From assembly GCA_024685005.1 (NCBI GenBank), contig JAIKWF010000071.1:1-64000 (forward strand): a stretch of DNA of 64,000 bases, in the 5' to 3' direction. Of the stretch, positions 8,162-16,522 are shown in pieces (within the stretch, counting starts at the first letter, position 1; every line of letters starts with the position of its first letter). A model generated the notes under the pieces. The model was not told where the DNA came from, searched no databases, and worked only from the letters and a program-made list of their open reading frames with translations. Source of the stretch: Lachnospiraceae bacterium. GTDB lineage: Bacteria > Bacillota > Clostridia > Lachnospirales > Lachnospiraceae. Both the position numbers and the translations under genes were made by a program.

Positions 8162-8791
8162 TTACTGGCGGATCTTCACCTTTTTCGGCGGCATATGTTT
8201 GCAGATCAGTTCGATCACCGTTGCCGCGCCGTCTCCCAAGTCCTTTCTGGGAAAAATGGAAGCATTTACCTTGGATGTGTAAATAATAATGCTTCTCGGG
8301 GTGGAAACAGCCTTAAACATGTTCTCCCAGGCCTGCATCTGTACCACATCCCCCTGGGAAATATAGACGCCGTCTTCCGCAAAAGTATAGTGCAGCGGCT
8401 TTTGGAAGGATTCATTGGTGATAGCCTGTTTTCTTGCGATCAGGAACAGATTCCAGGGAAGATAGGCTATGATGATGATACCGATCACCAGATAAAGCAC
8501 CCCTGCACCCTTTGCAAAGAACAGAATGCTCATAAATCCCAATATAGTGGCCACAAGCCCCATGGGTGATGAATAGGTATGCTTTAGCATATAATCGTAA
8601 AGCACCGATGTATTCATGTGCACATCCACTTCATAAAGGGGATTCTCCGGAAGGGTAACCTGAGGCTGCGCGTTTTCCTCCGCCCCGTCTGCTGCTGCCT
8701 CTTCCTCATCAGCCGTTTCCACGGCCATTTCATTTTGTTGCATATCGCTTACTTTTGTTTCCAATTTATCTGTATCATTTTGCTGCGGCAT
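8162..8791 (-). CDS. YcxB-like membrane protein
   Basis: About 209 residues. The first 55 are acidic and low in complexity (runs of E, A, D). Two membrane segments follow (GLVATILGFMSILFF; VLYLVIGIIIIAYLPWNLFLI), then a C-terminal soluble half with the features of the YcxB-like domain (YTFAEDGVYIS, WENMFKAVSTPRSIIIYTSKVNASIFPRKDL). Function of that family is unknown. The start is uncertain: ATG at 8806 has AGGA touching it, whereas ATG at 8791 has GGAA about five bases away. It is bounded downstream by a strong terminator. Confidence 0.75.
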   Translation of the reverse strand: MPQQNDTDKLETKVSDMQQNEMAVETADEEEAAADGAEENAQPQVTLPENPLYEVDVHMNTSVLYDYMLKHTYSSPMGLVATILGFMSILFFAKGAGVLYLVIGIIIIAYLPWNLFLIARKQAITNESFQKPLHYTFAEDGVYISQGDVVQMQAWENMFKAVSTPRSIIIYTSKVNASIFPRKDLGDGAATVIELICKHMPPKKVKIRQ

Positions 8792-8854
8792 CACAATTCC
8801 ATCCATTCCTATTTATTTAGACCATATCATAATGCCACAGATTCCGAAAAAAAT

Positions 8855-10096
8855 CTACTCCCTTCTGAGCGCTTCGATGGGGCTGAGCTTTGCAGCCTTT
8901 TTCGCAGGATAGATTCCGAAGAACAGTCCCACCGCCGATGAGAACAGGGTGGTGGCAATAACCACAACAGGGGAAACGCTGGCCGTAAAGCCGATGAGCT
9001 TACAGATCGCCGTAGCTCCCACGATCCCCACAGTGATACCGATCAAGCCTCCTAACAGGGTAATGATGGCTGATTCAAACAAAAACTGCAGCATGATGGA
9101 TTTGGTTCTGGCACCCAGCGACTTGCGGATACCGATCTCTCTGGTACGCTCCGTTACGGACACCAGCATAATGTTCATAACGCCGATACCGCCTACCAGC
9201 AGGGATATGGCCGCCACCAATACCACGAAGGCCGTGATATAATCCAGGATTTTGTTGATCTGTTCCATGGAATCATTAAAGTCCTGCATCTGAATAGCTT
9301 TTGATTCCTCGGACACCTGGAATTTCGACCTTAGGAAACGAAGGATGCTGGATGCGGCTTCCGTAGCATATTCCGGACCGTCGGTATATACGTAGAATCC
9401 GTCAAATTCCTCCACATCGATACCAAAGGATGCTCCCAGAACCGTGTAGGGAAGTTCCATTTCCACTTCGTCATAATTCATGAGCAGGTTCATCACCTTG
9501 CTGGATGCGGCATCCTGTCTGATACCGATCACCTTAAATTCCATGGTCATACCGTACAGTTCCACTTCAAAGGTACTGCCGATCACATCAGTGGTTCCGA
9601 ACAGGGACACTGCGCTGGATTCGCGGATCACGCACACCTTTGATCCTGCTTCGTAATCACTTCTGGTAAAATATCTTCCGTCAATAATAGGCTCCTGATA
9701 CTGGTACTGCATGGATTCGGTACCACCGTACAGATAAGCCGTCAGTCCCTGCCCTTTCGGTCCGTTTGCGGTTCCGTAGCTGCTAAACATGGGGGATGCT
9801 CCCTTGATATGGGGGATCTTTTCCCGGATATCGGTCAGATCATCAATGGTAAACATTACCGTCTCTTCATCTGTTCCGGAATCCATTCCTCTCGATCCGG
9901 AATAAAAATACAACTGTCCGCCGGCCAGTGCATTCAGCGATCCGCTGACCTCATTGGAGATTCCCGATCCCACGGAGATCACCAGGATCACGGAGGAGAT
10001 ACCGATGATGATACCCAGCATGGTCAGAAAGGACCGGCCTTTATTGGTCTTGATGTTCATCAAGGCCATTTTGATATATTCCAATACCTGTGTCAT
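8855..10096 (-). CDS. ABC transporter permease, MacB/FtsX type
   Basis: A 413-residue permease with an N-terminal membrane helix (MLGIIIGISSVILVISVGSG), a large extracytoplasmic MacB-core domain (about 45-270) and three C-terminal helices of the FtsX domain, including GGIGVMNIMLVSVTERTREIGIRKSLGA, the hallmark of the family. Start ATG at 10096 has AGAGGAG upstream; a longer frame overlaps the adaptor gene. With the adaptor (10137-11615) and ATPase (11635-12699) it forms a MacAB-like exporter that uses mechanotransmission. Cargo (antimicrobial peptide, lipid or protein) is unknown. Confidence 0.93.
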   Translation of the reverse strand: MTQVLEYIKMALMNIKTNKGRSFLTMLGIIIGISSVILVISVGSGISNEVSGSLNALAGGQLYFYSGSRGMDSGTDEETVMFTIDDLTDIREKIPHIKGASPMFSSYGTANGPKGQGLTAYLYGGTESMQYQYQEPIIDGRYFTRSDYEAGSKVCVIRESSAVSLFGTTDVIGSTFEVELYGMTMEFKVIGIRQDAASSKVMNLLMNYDEVEMELPYTVLGASFGIDVEEFDGFYVYTDGPEYATEAASSILRFLRSKFQVSEESKAIQMQDFNDSMEQINKILDYITAFVVLVAAISLLVGGIGVMNIMLVSVTERTREIGIRKSLGARTKSIMLQFLFESAIITLLGGLIGITVGIVGATAICKLIGFTASVSPVVVIATTLFSSAVGLFFGIYPAKKAAKLSPIEALRRE

Positions 10097-10136
10097 AATA
10101 CTCCTCTGCTGCCTTTCATCCTCTTCTCTATGATTC

Positions 10137-11615
10137 TTACTTCTTATCTTCTCCGTCCGGGGTGCCTTCCTCATTTTCATGGGTCGGGCTTACATCCATT
10201 CCTTCTTCCATATCGGAGGTTACATTTTTAACGATCTCATCTCCCTTATTAAGGCCGCTGACGATCTCGATCATTTCGTCATCATTGATACCGGTCTGTA
10301 CTTCCGCCTTCACCAGTTTTCCGTCTCTTACCACATATACAAAGGTGCTTTCACTGGAGTAGTTCAGGCATACCATGGGAACCATGATGATGTCTTTTTT
10401 CTCTGCGGTATGGATGGTTACCTTTCCTTCCGTTCCGATGATGATGGAATCATCCGGATTATCAATATGTACATCCACATCCACGGTCACCGCACCACTC
10501 TGATTGGTGGATGCCACCTTACTGATATGTGCAACGCTTCCCTGGTATTCTTTCTCACCGATCTTGATCTCGGCACTCTGACCCTCTGCGATCTTTTCCA
10601 GATCGTTTTTGCCCGTGGGAATAGTCACCTTCAGTTTCTTGGTGCTCTGCACCGTAAACAGCTGCGTCCCTTCCTGCACAAGCATACCTGCCTGGGGCTC
10701 CGCAGAAGTGATCACGCCGTCAAGATCTGCGCTGATACCCTGCTTTGCCACTTCAATATCTTCTTCCAGGGAATCCGTGGAGCGGTCAGCGATCTCTTTG
10801 GTCACTGCCTGCTGTGCTTTCTCAAGACCTGCTGCAGGATCCACCTGCTCCTTTTTCGCCTTATACTCCTCACTTCTTGCTTTGTACTCTGCCAGATCTC
10901 CGCTGCAAATCTCATAAGAGCTCTTCAGGGCTGCCACATCCATGTCGCTGAGCTTTTTGTTCAGCTCCTGCAGCTTTTCACCGCTCTTTTTGATCTGTTT
11001 TTGCAGCTTCTCATTTTCAGGATCCTTTTCCAGCTTCTTTTCCGCTTCCTTCACTTCTGCGGAAATGGTTGAGATCTGCTCCTGAAGCTGGTTTGCTTCC
11101 GCCAGCTGTGCGGAAATCTTGCCGCATAAATCGGAATAGTGCGCCACATACTGTTCTGCTTCTTCAAAGTTCGTTGTTGCTTCGGCTGCTTTTTGCTGGG
11201 TATCATTCACATTGGTGATGGTGATGTCCGCACCAAGCTTCGCCTGCTTCTGCTGCAGCTTCTGCTCCTCAAGCTGCTGTTCCAGATCTGCCACATCAAA
11301 GCTCATAAGCTGCTCGCCGCTCTTTACAATGTCTCCTGCCTTGATATCGCAGGCAGCCACCTTTGCGGTAACCGGGGCAAAGTAGGATTTGCTCTCCTCT
11401 GATGCAACGCTTCCGGAAAGCTCCACCTGCTGCATCAGGCTGCCTGTGCCAACGGTTTCCACCGCCACCGGGACGCCGACCTTTCCGGTCATCTTCTCGA
11501 TCTGTTTCTGCACCAGTTTAATGGCTCCGATGGCCACTGCCAGAACCAAAACCACGATGATGATCCAACCATATTTAAAACCCTTTTTGGCTTTTTTCTG
11601 ATTTCCCGTTTCCAT
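10137..11615 (-). CDS. MacA-like membrane fusion (adaptor) protein of ABC exporter
   Basis: A 492-residue HlyD/MacA-type adaptor. An N-terminal anchor (WIIIVVLVLAVAIGAIKLV) is followed by a biotinyl-lipoyl-like half (GSLMQQVELSGSVASEESKSYFAPVTAKVAACDIKAGDIVKSGEQL), a long coiled coil rich in K, E and Q (about 105-265), the second lipoyl half (SADLDGVITSAEPQAGMLVQEG) and beta-barrel and membrane-proximal domains. In Gram-positives such proteins form an extracellular hexameric cap over the permease. The start is ATG at 11615 with GGGAGG upstream. The C-terminus is acidic. It is the middle gene of a three-gene operon. Confidence 0.92.
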   Translation of the reverse strand: METGNQKKAKKGFKYGWIIIVVLVLAVAIGAIKLVQKQIEKMTGKVGVPVAVETVGTGSLMQQVELSGSVASEESKSYFAPVTAKVAACDIKAGDIVKSGEQLMSFDVADLEQQLEEQKLQQKQAKLGADITITNVNDTQQKAAEATTNFEEAEQYVAHYSDLCGKISAQLAEANQLQEQISTISAEVKEAEKKLEKDPENEKLQKQIKKSGEKLQELNKKLSDMDVAALKSSYEICSGDLAEYKARSEEYKAKKEQVDPAAGLEKAQQAVTKEIADRSTDSLEEDIEVAKQGISADLDGVITSAEPQAGMLVQEGTQLFTVQSTKKLKVTIPTGKNDLEKIAEGQSAEIKIGEKEYQGSVAHISKVASTNQSGAVTVDVDVHIDNPDDSIIIGTEGKVTIHTAEKKDIIMVPMVCLNYSSESTFVYVVRDGKLVKAEVQTGINDDEMIEIVSGLNKGDEIVKNVTSDMEEGMDVSPTHENEEGTPDGEDKK

Positions 11616-11634
11616 TTTTTCCTCCCTTTTTTAT

Positions 11635-12699
11635 CTAACTTTCCTTCGGATAGCCAACATATTTGATCTCGGTTTCTTCCGTTGTGTATTCCGTCGCCGG
11701 ATCTGTCTGCATCTCTGTCTGCGGCTCTGCTGCGGCCGCGCCTCCAGCCTGCTTATAAGCAGCCACAACCTCCGCTGCGGTCAGGGGTTCTTCTGCCGGA
11801 GCGTGAGGCTGAGCGTCCGCACTCTCCGCATCTCCCCGGTTTAGCGCATCCGGACTTTCCCACGCAGCCGGATCCTCCGCAGCCACGCCTTCCGCCGGTT
11901 CCTGCCCGACGCTTTCCGCCGTCTCAGGTGCTCCGCTTTCATAGGCCGTCTCTCCCTGTGCCTGCATCAGATCATCCTGCGTTCCGGGTTCAAGCTCCTG
12001 CTCTTCGGATTCTTCCGGATTCATATAATCATCCACGATCTTACCGTCCATGATCCGGATCACCCTTCTGGCCTGATCCGCTATGCCGTTATCATGGGTG
12101 ATGAGAATGATGGTTCTTCCTTCTTTATGAAGATCCTTTAAGATCTGCAAAATTTCCTTACTGGAATTGGAATCCAGATTACCGGTAGGCTCATCTGCCA
12201 AAATCACCGGCGGTGCCTGGGCGATGGCTCTTGCTATGGCAACTCTCTGCTGCTGACCACCGGACATTTCCGAAGGCTTGTGGGTCATTCGCTTTTCCAG
12301 TCCCACTTTCTTTAATGCCTTTTCCGAAAGCGTGTGGCGTTCTTTCTGTGAAACACCTCTGTATATCAGAGGAAGCTCCACGTTTTCTTTGGCTGTCAGA
12401 TTGGCGATCAGATTGAATCCCTGAAAGATAAAGCCGATCTCCCTGTTTCGAATATCCGACAGTTCATCGTCGGAAAGCTTGGAAACATCGGACCCGCTTA
12501 AGATATAGGTCCCGGAAGTGGGGATATCCAGACAGCCGATCATATTCATCAGCGTTGATTTGCCGGAGCCCGACTGACCGATGATGGCCACGAACTCTCC
12601 TCTGCTGATCTTGACATCCACATGATCAAGAGCCCTGACTTCGTTTTCACCCGGGTTATAGATCTTGCAGATATCCGTCATATCCACTAAAACATCCAT
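11635..12699 (-). CDS. ABC transporter ATP-binding protein (MacB/LolD type) with acidic C-terminal tail
   Basis: 354 residues. The first 230 form a complete ATPase: Walker A GQSGSGKST near 42, Q-loop FQGFNLI, signature MSGGQQQRVAIARA near 143, Walker B VILADEPTGNLDS and the H-loop LITHDN. The remaining 125 residues are an acidic, Ala/Glu/Pro-rich stretch not found in ordinary LolD/MacB ATPases, ending in a conserved-looking KYVGYPKES. The tail is in frame with no break. The start is ATG at 12699; an ATG at 12681 is an alternative. First gene of the exporter operon, with its own promoter. Confidence 0.94.
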   Translation of the reverse strand: MDVLVDMTDICKIYNPGENEVRALDHVDVKISRGEFVAIIGQSGSGKSTLMNMIGCLDIPTSGTYILSGSDVSKLSDDELSDIRNREIGFIFQGFNLIANLTAKENVELPLIYRGVSQKERHTLSEKALKKVGLEKRMTHKPSEMSGGQQQRVAIARAIAQAPPVILADEPTGNLDSNSSKEILQILKDLHKEGRTIILITHDNGIADQARRVIRIMDGKIVDDYMNPEESEEQELEPGTQDDLMQAQGETAYESGAPETAESVGQEPAEGVAAEDPAAWESPDALNRGDAESADAQPHAPAEEPLTAAEVVAAYKQAGGAAAAEPQTEMQTDPATEYTTEETEIKYVGYPKES

Positions 12700-12751
12700 T
12701 GTGTCAAAACCTTTCCATAAATATCCTGCATCACTGTACTACTCAAGTGAT

Positions 12752-12780
12752 ACAATAATACAATCATACACATTTGTCAA
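12752..12780 (-). promoter_or_regulatory. Promoter of the MacAB-like exporter operon
   Basis: Perfect TTGACA (12775-12780 on the minus strand), a 17-base spacer and TATTGT (12752-12757). A short inverted repeat TCACT...AGTGA (12731-12750) lies at about +1 to +15 and could be an operator. Confidence 0.65.
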
Positions 12781-12875
12781 TCTTTTTTACAAAACCAATA
12801 CATATTGTACCGTCATTCAAGACAAGCGTCAAGATATTGTGCTTCAATTCTGCAGTGCAATAAAGTATTTTTTTC

Positions 12876-12904
12876 TGTGCAAAAAAGAGGTTTCGGAGTA
12901 TAAT
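12876..12904 (+). promoter_or_regulatory. Candidate upstream promoter of the LtaS-like gene
   Basis: TGTGCA (12876-12881), a 17-base spacer and perfect TATAAT (12899-12904). It would give a leader of about 64 bases that has no ribosome site close to the ATG. A second, weaker -10 (TATCAT, 12964-12969) abuts the start codon. Confidence 0.5.
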
Positions 12905-12974
12905 ACCATTGTTGTCATACCCTATTATAGAAGAAAGGATTTCGCCTGCTCTGCGGGCGTTTGTATCATAAAAA

Positions 12975-14816
12975 ATGTCAAATAACGTAACAGACCGTCC
13001 GGAGGACGGAAGCAAAAAAAATGTCCGGATTTTCAGCACTGTCACCATGCTGGCAGCTCCCCTGCTTCTGTTTCTGATCTTAGAGCTGCTGTTCGGATCC
13101 GATCCTGCCCGTTTTTCCATCCGGCACATAGCCGAAAACCTGTTGGTACTTTACTGCGGGCTTTTTTTCTGGTGTGTCCTGACCAACCATTTTCATCTGA
13201 GCCTGATCCTGCACACCCTGTTCTGGCTGGCTTTTTCCCTTGTCAACCTTTGCGTTCTTGCCGACAGGGGCTGCGCACTGTTTGCATCGGATATTATATT
13301 ATGGCGCTCAGCCATGGAAGTCGCGGGCAATTACCCCATCGTGATCACGCCGAAAAGCGTGATCATTGCAGCTGCCACGCTGCTTTTGCTTGGGGTCACC
13401 TTTTTTGTTCCCCGGCATAAGATCTTTTCTTCCTTAAAAACAAGGCTGGCAGCCCTTTGCGGCCTTCTCCTGCTTTCCGGTATCACGATTTTTTCCATCG
13501 CCGGTGATAATTCCCTGGCCCTTCGCAATCTGCAATATTCCTCCGGAACAGCCTACAGACAATACGGATCCGCCCTGACCATAACAGGCAGCATCACGCT
13601 TTTGCCCACCCAAAAGCCGGCGGGCTACAGCGACGAAGCGGCAAATGCCATTATGCAACGCTACCAAAGTGATGATCCCGCCTCTTTTGATATATCCGCG
13701 GCTCCCAATGTGATCGTGATCATGGATGAGGCTTTCAGCGATTTTGAAACCACCTACGGCCAGCGCCAGAGCGCGCCCTCCCTGCCCTTTTTCTCGTCTC
13801 TTTCGGAAAACAGCATTTCCGGAACCATGTATGTATCCATTCATGCGGGGCAGACCGCCAATTCCGAATATGAGTTTTTATCCGGCAACAGCAAAGCCTT
13901 TCTGCCCGGGGGAGTTGCCCCTTATCAGGCTTATATGAAAAAAGACATTCCCGAGGCAGGACTCCCCCATCAGTTTGCCGCCATGGGATATGAAGATCTT
14001 TGGGCCTTTCATCCCTATACTTCCGAGTGCTTTAACCGCCGCATCGCCTATGAAGATCTGGGCTTTCAGCGTTTTTTCACCCAGGAGATCATCGAGGATC
14101 CCGAATATCTTCGCAACTACATCAGCGACAAAACGGATGCCGAGCAGGTGATCCGCCTTTATGAGCAGCATAAAAAAGAGGCCTCCGGCCCCATGTTTCT
14201 GTTTAACGTAACCATGCAGAATCATTCTCCCTTCGGTACGAAGTTTGAGAATATGGAATATCCCATTTCCGTGGAAAGCCCGGGATGCGAAGGCACGGAT
14301 TTTTGCGTTTATGCCAATCTGATCCGGGAGTCGGACAAGGCCTATGAATCCCTGATCCGCTATTTTGAAAAGGAAGAGCAGCCCACTGTGATCGTAATCT
14401 TCGGAGATCATCAGCCCTCCGTTTTCCCGGAGGCGGATCCGGAAAAGCCCCTGCAGCGTTTTGCGGTTCCCTTTAAGATCTGGGCCAATTACGATATCCC
14501 CGAGCAGCAGGATGTGGTCACAAGCCCCACTTTGCTAAGCACAAACATGATGGAGCTCATCGGCGCTCCCATGACAGGCTATCAGAAATTCCTGCTGGAT
14601 TTCGAAAAAGAGGTTCCCGCTCTCAGCTTCTTCGGCTGTTTGGACAAGGACGGCAATCTGTGGCAGGTAGCAGACAATGACAGCCCTGTCAGCGAAACAC
14701 TCAATGCCTACAGGATCCTGGAGTATCGTTATCTGTTTGACCGGAAGGATTCGGATACAGACTTCTTTTTCCTGCAGGGAAGCTGCGGTATTTCTGATGA
14801 TTACAGGGTGCAATAG
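12975..14816 (+). CDS. LTA synthase family protein (LtaS-like sulfatase fold)
   Basis: 613 residues. About five N-terminal membrane helices (within 20-175) precede an extracellular sulfatase-fold domain. The metal and catalytic residues of LtaS-like enzymes are visible: Glu in VIVIMDEAFSDF near 250, the nucleophile Thr in HAGQTANSEYE near 295, NVTMQNHSPF near 415 and Asp-His in IFGDHQPS near 475. These enzymes polymerise or transfer glycerol phosphate from phosphatidylglycerol to glycolipid or glycan acceptors. The start ATG has an in-frame stop (TAA) three bases before it, so it cannot begin earlier, and no Shine-Dalgarno is present. Whether it makes type I lipoteichoic acid or decorates another polymer is open. 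Confidence 0.9.
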   Translation: MSNNVTDRPEDGSKKNVRIFSTVTMLAAPLLLFLILELLFGSDPARFSIRHIAENLLVLYCGLFFWCVLTNHFHLSLILHTLFWLAFSLVNLCVLADRGCALFASDIILWRSAMEVAGNYPIVITPKSVIIAAATLLLLGVTFFVPRHKIFSSLKTRLAALCGLLLLSGITIFSIAGDNSLALRNLQYSSGTAYRQYGSALTITGSITLLPTQKPAGYSDEAANAIMQRYQSDDPASFDISAAPNVIVIMDEAFSDFETTYGQRQSAPSLPFFSSLSENSISGTMYVSIHAGQTANSEYEFLSGNSKAFLPGGVAPYQAYMKKDIPEAGLPHQFAAMGYEDLWAFHPYTSECFNRRIAYEDLGFQRFFTQEIIEDPEYLRNYISDKTDAEQVIRLYEQHKKEASGPMFLFNVTMQNHSPFGTKFENMEYPISVESPGCEGTDFCVYANLIRESDKAYESLIRYFEKEEQPTVIVIFGDHQPSVFPEADPEKPLQRFAVPFKIWANYDIPEQQDVVTSPTLLSTNMMELIGAPMTGYQKFLLDFEKEVPALSFFGCLDKDGNLWQVADNDSPVSETLNAYRILEYRYLFDRKDSDTDFFFLQGSCGISDDYRVQ

Positions 14817-14839
14817 GCGCCCCTCTTCCCTCTTTTTTC

Positions 14840-14868
14840 TTTACATTATGCCCCTTCAATGCTATATT
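14840..14868 (+). promoter_or_regulatory. Promoter abutting the start codon of 14875-15261 (predicted leaderless mRNA)
   Basis: TTTACA (14840-14845), a 17-base spacer and TATATT (14863-14868). Counting seven bases from the end of the -10 gives +1 at 14875, the A of the ATG. No ribosome-binding sequence exists between -10 and start. Confidence 0.6.
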
Positions 14869-14874
14869 AAACGT

Positions 14875-15261
14875 ATGAAGAGCAATGCGTTTACAGTTTT
14901 ATCCATGTGCATGGGCATCCTGTCTCTTGTGACCTGCCCCATGTTTTTCTTTTCTTTTCCCCTGGGCGGATTAAGTATTATTTTTGCTATCCTCTCAAAG
15001 GGAAAAAAGCTGAAAATGGAAACGATGCCGAAGATCGGAGTTGCTACCGCCATCGGCGGAATGTGCACTTCCTTTGTACTGACGGCCGGAATGTTTTATC
15101 TGCTCCTGTTTTCACCGGAGTATCGCGACCAGCTTAACGAAACCAGCAAATTGCTCTATGGCTATACCTACGATGAATTACTGGAAGAAAGCTACGGCAT
15201 TACTTTGGATGATCTGGCCCGGAAGGTCACCGGCAACCCGGTTTCATCCCTGCAGCAATAG
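14875..15261 (+). CDS. Small two-helix membrane protein (DUF4190-like)
   Basis: 128 residues with two membrane segments in the first 75 (LSMCMGILSLVTCPMFFFSF...LSIIFAILSKG and IGVATAIGGMCTSFVLTAGMFYLLLF) joined by a short Lys-rich cytoplasmic loop, then a 55-residue soluble tail (LYGYTYDELLEESYGITLDDLARKVTG). The pattern 'cessation of helices with GxxxG then tail' resembles DUF4190-type proteins; no function is known. There is no Shine-Dalgarno, and the promoter places the transcript start on the ATG. It precedes the SprA-related gene by 26 bases. Confidence 0.75.
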   Translation: MKSNAFTVLSMCMGILSLVTCPMFFFSFPLGGLSIIFAILSKGKKLKMETMPKIGVATAIGGMCTSFVLTAGMFYLLLFSPEYRDQLNETSKLLYGYTYDELLEESYGITLDDLARKVTGNPVSSLQQ

Positions 15262-15287
15262 CTGCTGTTTTGAAAGGATGTGATCCT

Positions 15288-15800
15288 ATGTCATTGCGGA
15301 TCGGTAACATTGCCACTTCCCTTCCCATAACTTATAACCCTTACGTAGCAGCCACCGGAAAAACAGAGGCTGCGGAAGACAGCGGCGTCATCAAAAACGC
15401 CGGCGCTTCCACGGTGAAATCTGCCGGTCGAAAGTCTTCTCCCGCCCAGTGCCAAACCTGTGCCGAGCGCAAATACCAGGACGGCTCCAACGAAGGAGAT
15501 GTTTCTTTCAAGGCTCCTACCCATATTTCTCCCGGCGCTGCCGGTTCCCTTGTCAGGTTCCATGAGCAGCAGCATGTGGCCAATGCTTATGCAAAAGAGG
15601 CCTCCGGCAATGCCAAAGTGCTGCAGGCCAGCGTAAGGATCATGACTGCGGTGTGTCCCGAATGCGGACGGACCTATGTTTCGGGAGGCGAGACAAGTAC
15701 AAGGATTCAATATACCAACGAGTCGAATCCTTATCAAAAAGCGAGGAAAAAGGCTGATGCCGACTTATTACCCGGCATAAACTTTGATGCAGCTGTATGA
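15288..15800 (+). CDS. SprA-related putative zinc metallopeptidase
   Basis: A 170-residue protein with the features of the SprA-related family: CQTCAERKYQDGS near residue 55, a HExxH-type motif FHEQQHVANAY near 96-106 and a second cysteine pair CPECGRTYVSGG near 126. The two CxxC pairs suggest a structural zinc site and HEQQH a catalytic one. No signal peptide is visible. The biological role of the family is unknown. The start at 15288 is set by AAAGGA eight bases upstream. It overlaps the next gene by four bases (ATGA), so the two are translationally coupled. Confidence 0.85.
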   Translation: MSLRIGNIATSLPITYNPYVAATGKTEAAEDSGVIKNAGASTVKSAGRKSSPAQCQTCAERKYQDGSNEGDVSFKAPTHISPGAAGSLVRFHEQQHVANAYAKEASGNAKVLQASVRIMTAVCPECGRTYVSGGETSTRIQYTNESNPYQKARKKADADLLPGINFDAAV

Positions 15801-16522
15801 AAACAATTCTTTCTAATCCAAAAATCAAAGCAACTGCCCGCGGGCAGTTGCTTGGTCATTATTCGGTTCCTTTATTTGCCCATCTGTACGCAGGCGGTAT
15901 GCTGATGATCCTTTCCGATTTTTTCAGAGTTCTCATTTCGCCTGTCCGGTATACCCAGTTTATCATTTTCGCACTGGTGGAATTCATCCTTTTGCTGATG
16001 TCCGGTCTGTTTACCGTTGGGCTTTGCAAACTGCATTTGCAGCTTGCAAGGGGAAAAGAAGCTCCCTTTCTGCTGGTTATGTCCGGTTTTTTCCAAAACT
16101 CCGACAAGACCCTGAAGGCTGAGCTTGTGATCGGATTGCATATCCTGCTTCGGACCATTCCCTTCTGGTTATGCTATTCCTGTTATCTGATCTTTTCCTA
16201 TCGGTTTTTGTTATTGCTTTCCATCCCCATGCTGGTCACAGCACTGCTTCATGCCTTGATCCTGCAGATCAATTATTCTCAGGTCTTCTTTTTGATCAAT
16301 GACGACCCGGATGCAAACCTGCGGGAACTTTTGGAAGGAAGCACCCTTTTAATGATGGGGCACAAGATGCAATATGCCCGGCTGCTGCTCAGCTTCCTGG
16401 GACTGTATCTGGTTTCGATCCTGACTTTCGGCATCGGTTTTTTGTGGACAAAGCCATATTTCTTCGCCGCAAAAACCGCCTTTTATCAGCAGCTGATAAA
16501 AAATTGGAGAAGAAACGGTTAA
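15797..16522 (+). CDS. DUF975-like polytopic membrane protein
   Basis: 241 residues with about six membrane segments. The spacing of polar motifs (SNPKIKATARGQLLGHY at the N-terminus, ELLEGSTLLMMGHKMQYARLLLSFLGLYLVSILTFGIGFLWTKPY at the end) matches DUF975 proteins of Firmicutes, whose function is unknown. It begins within the stop of the SprA-related gene. Its TAA stop and the TAA of the opposing DUF2225 gene overlap in the sequence TTAA. Confidence 0.8.
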   Translation: MKTILSNPKIKATARGQLLGHYSVPLFAHLYAGGMLMILSDFFRVLISPVRYTQFIIFALVEFILLLMSGLFTVGLCKLHLQLARGKEAPFLLVMSGFFQNSDKTLKAELVIGLHILLRTIPFWLCYSCYLIFSYRFLLLLSIPMLVTALLHALILQINYSQVFFLINDDPDANLRELLEGSTLLMMGHKMQYARLLLSFLGLYLVSILTFGIGFLWTKPYFFAAKTAFYQQLIKNWRRNG

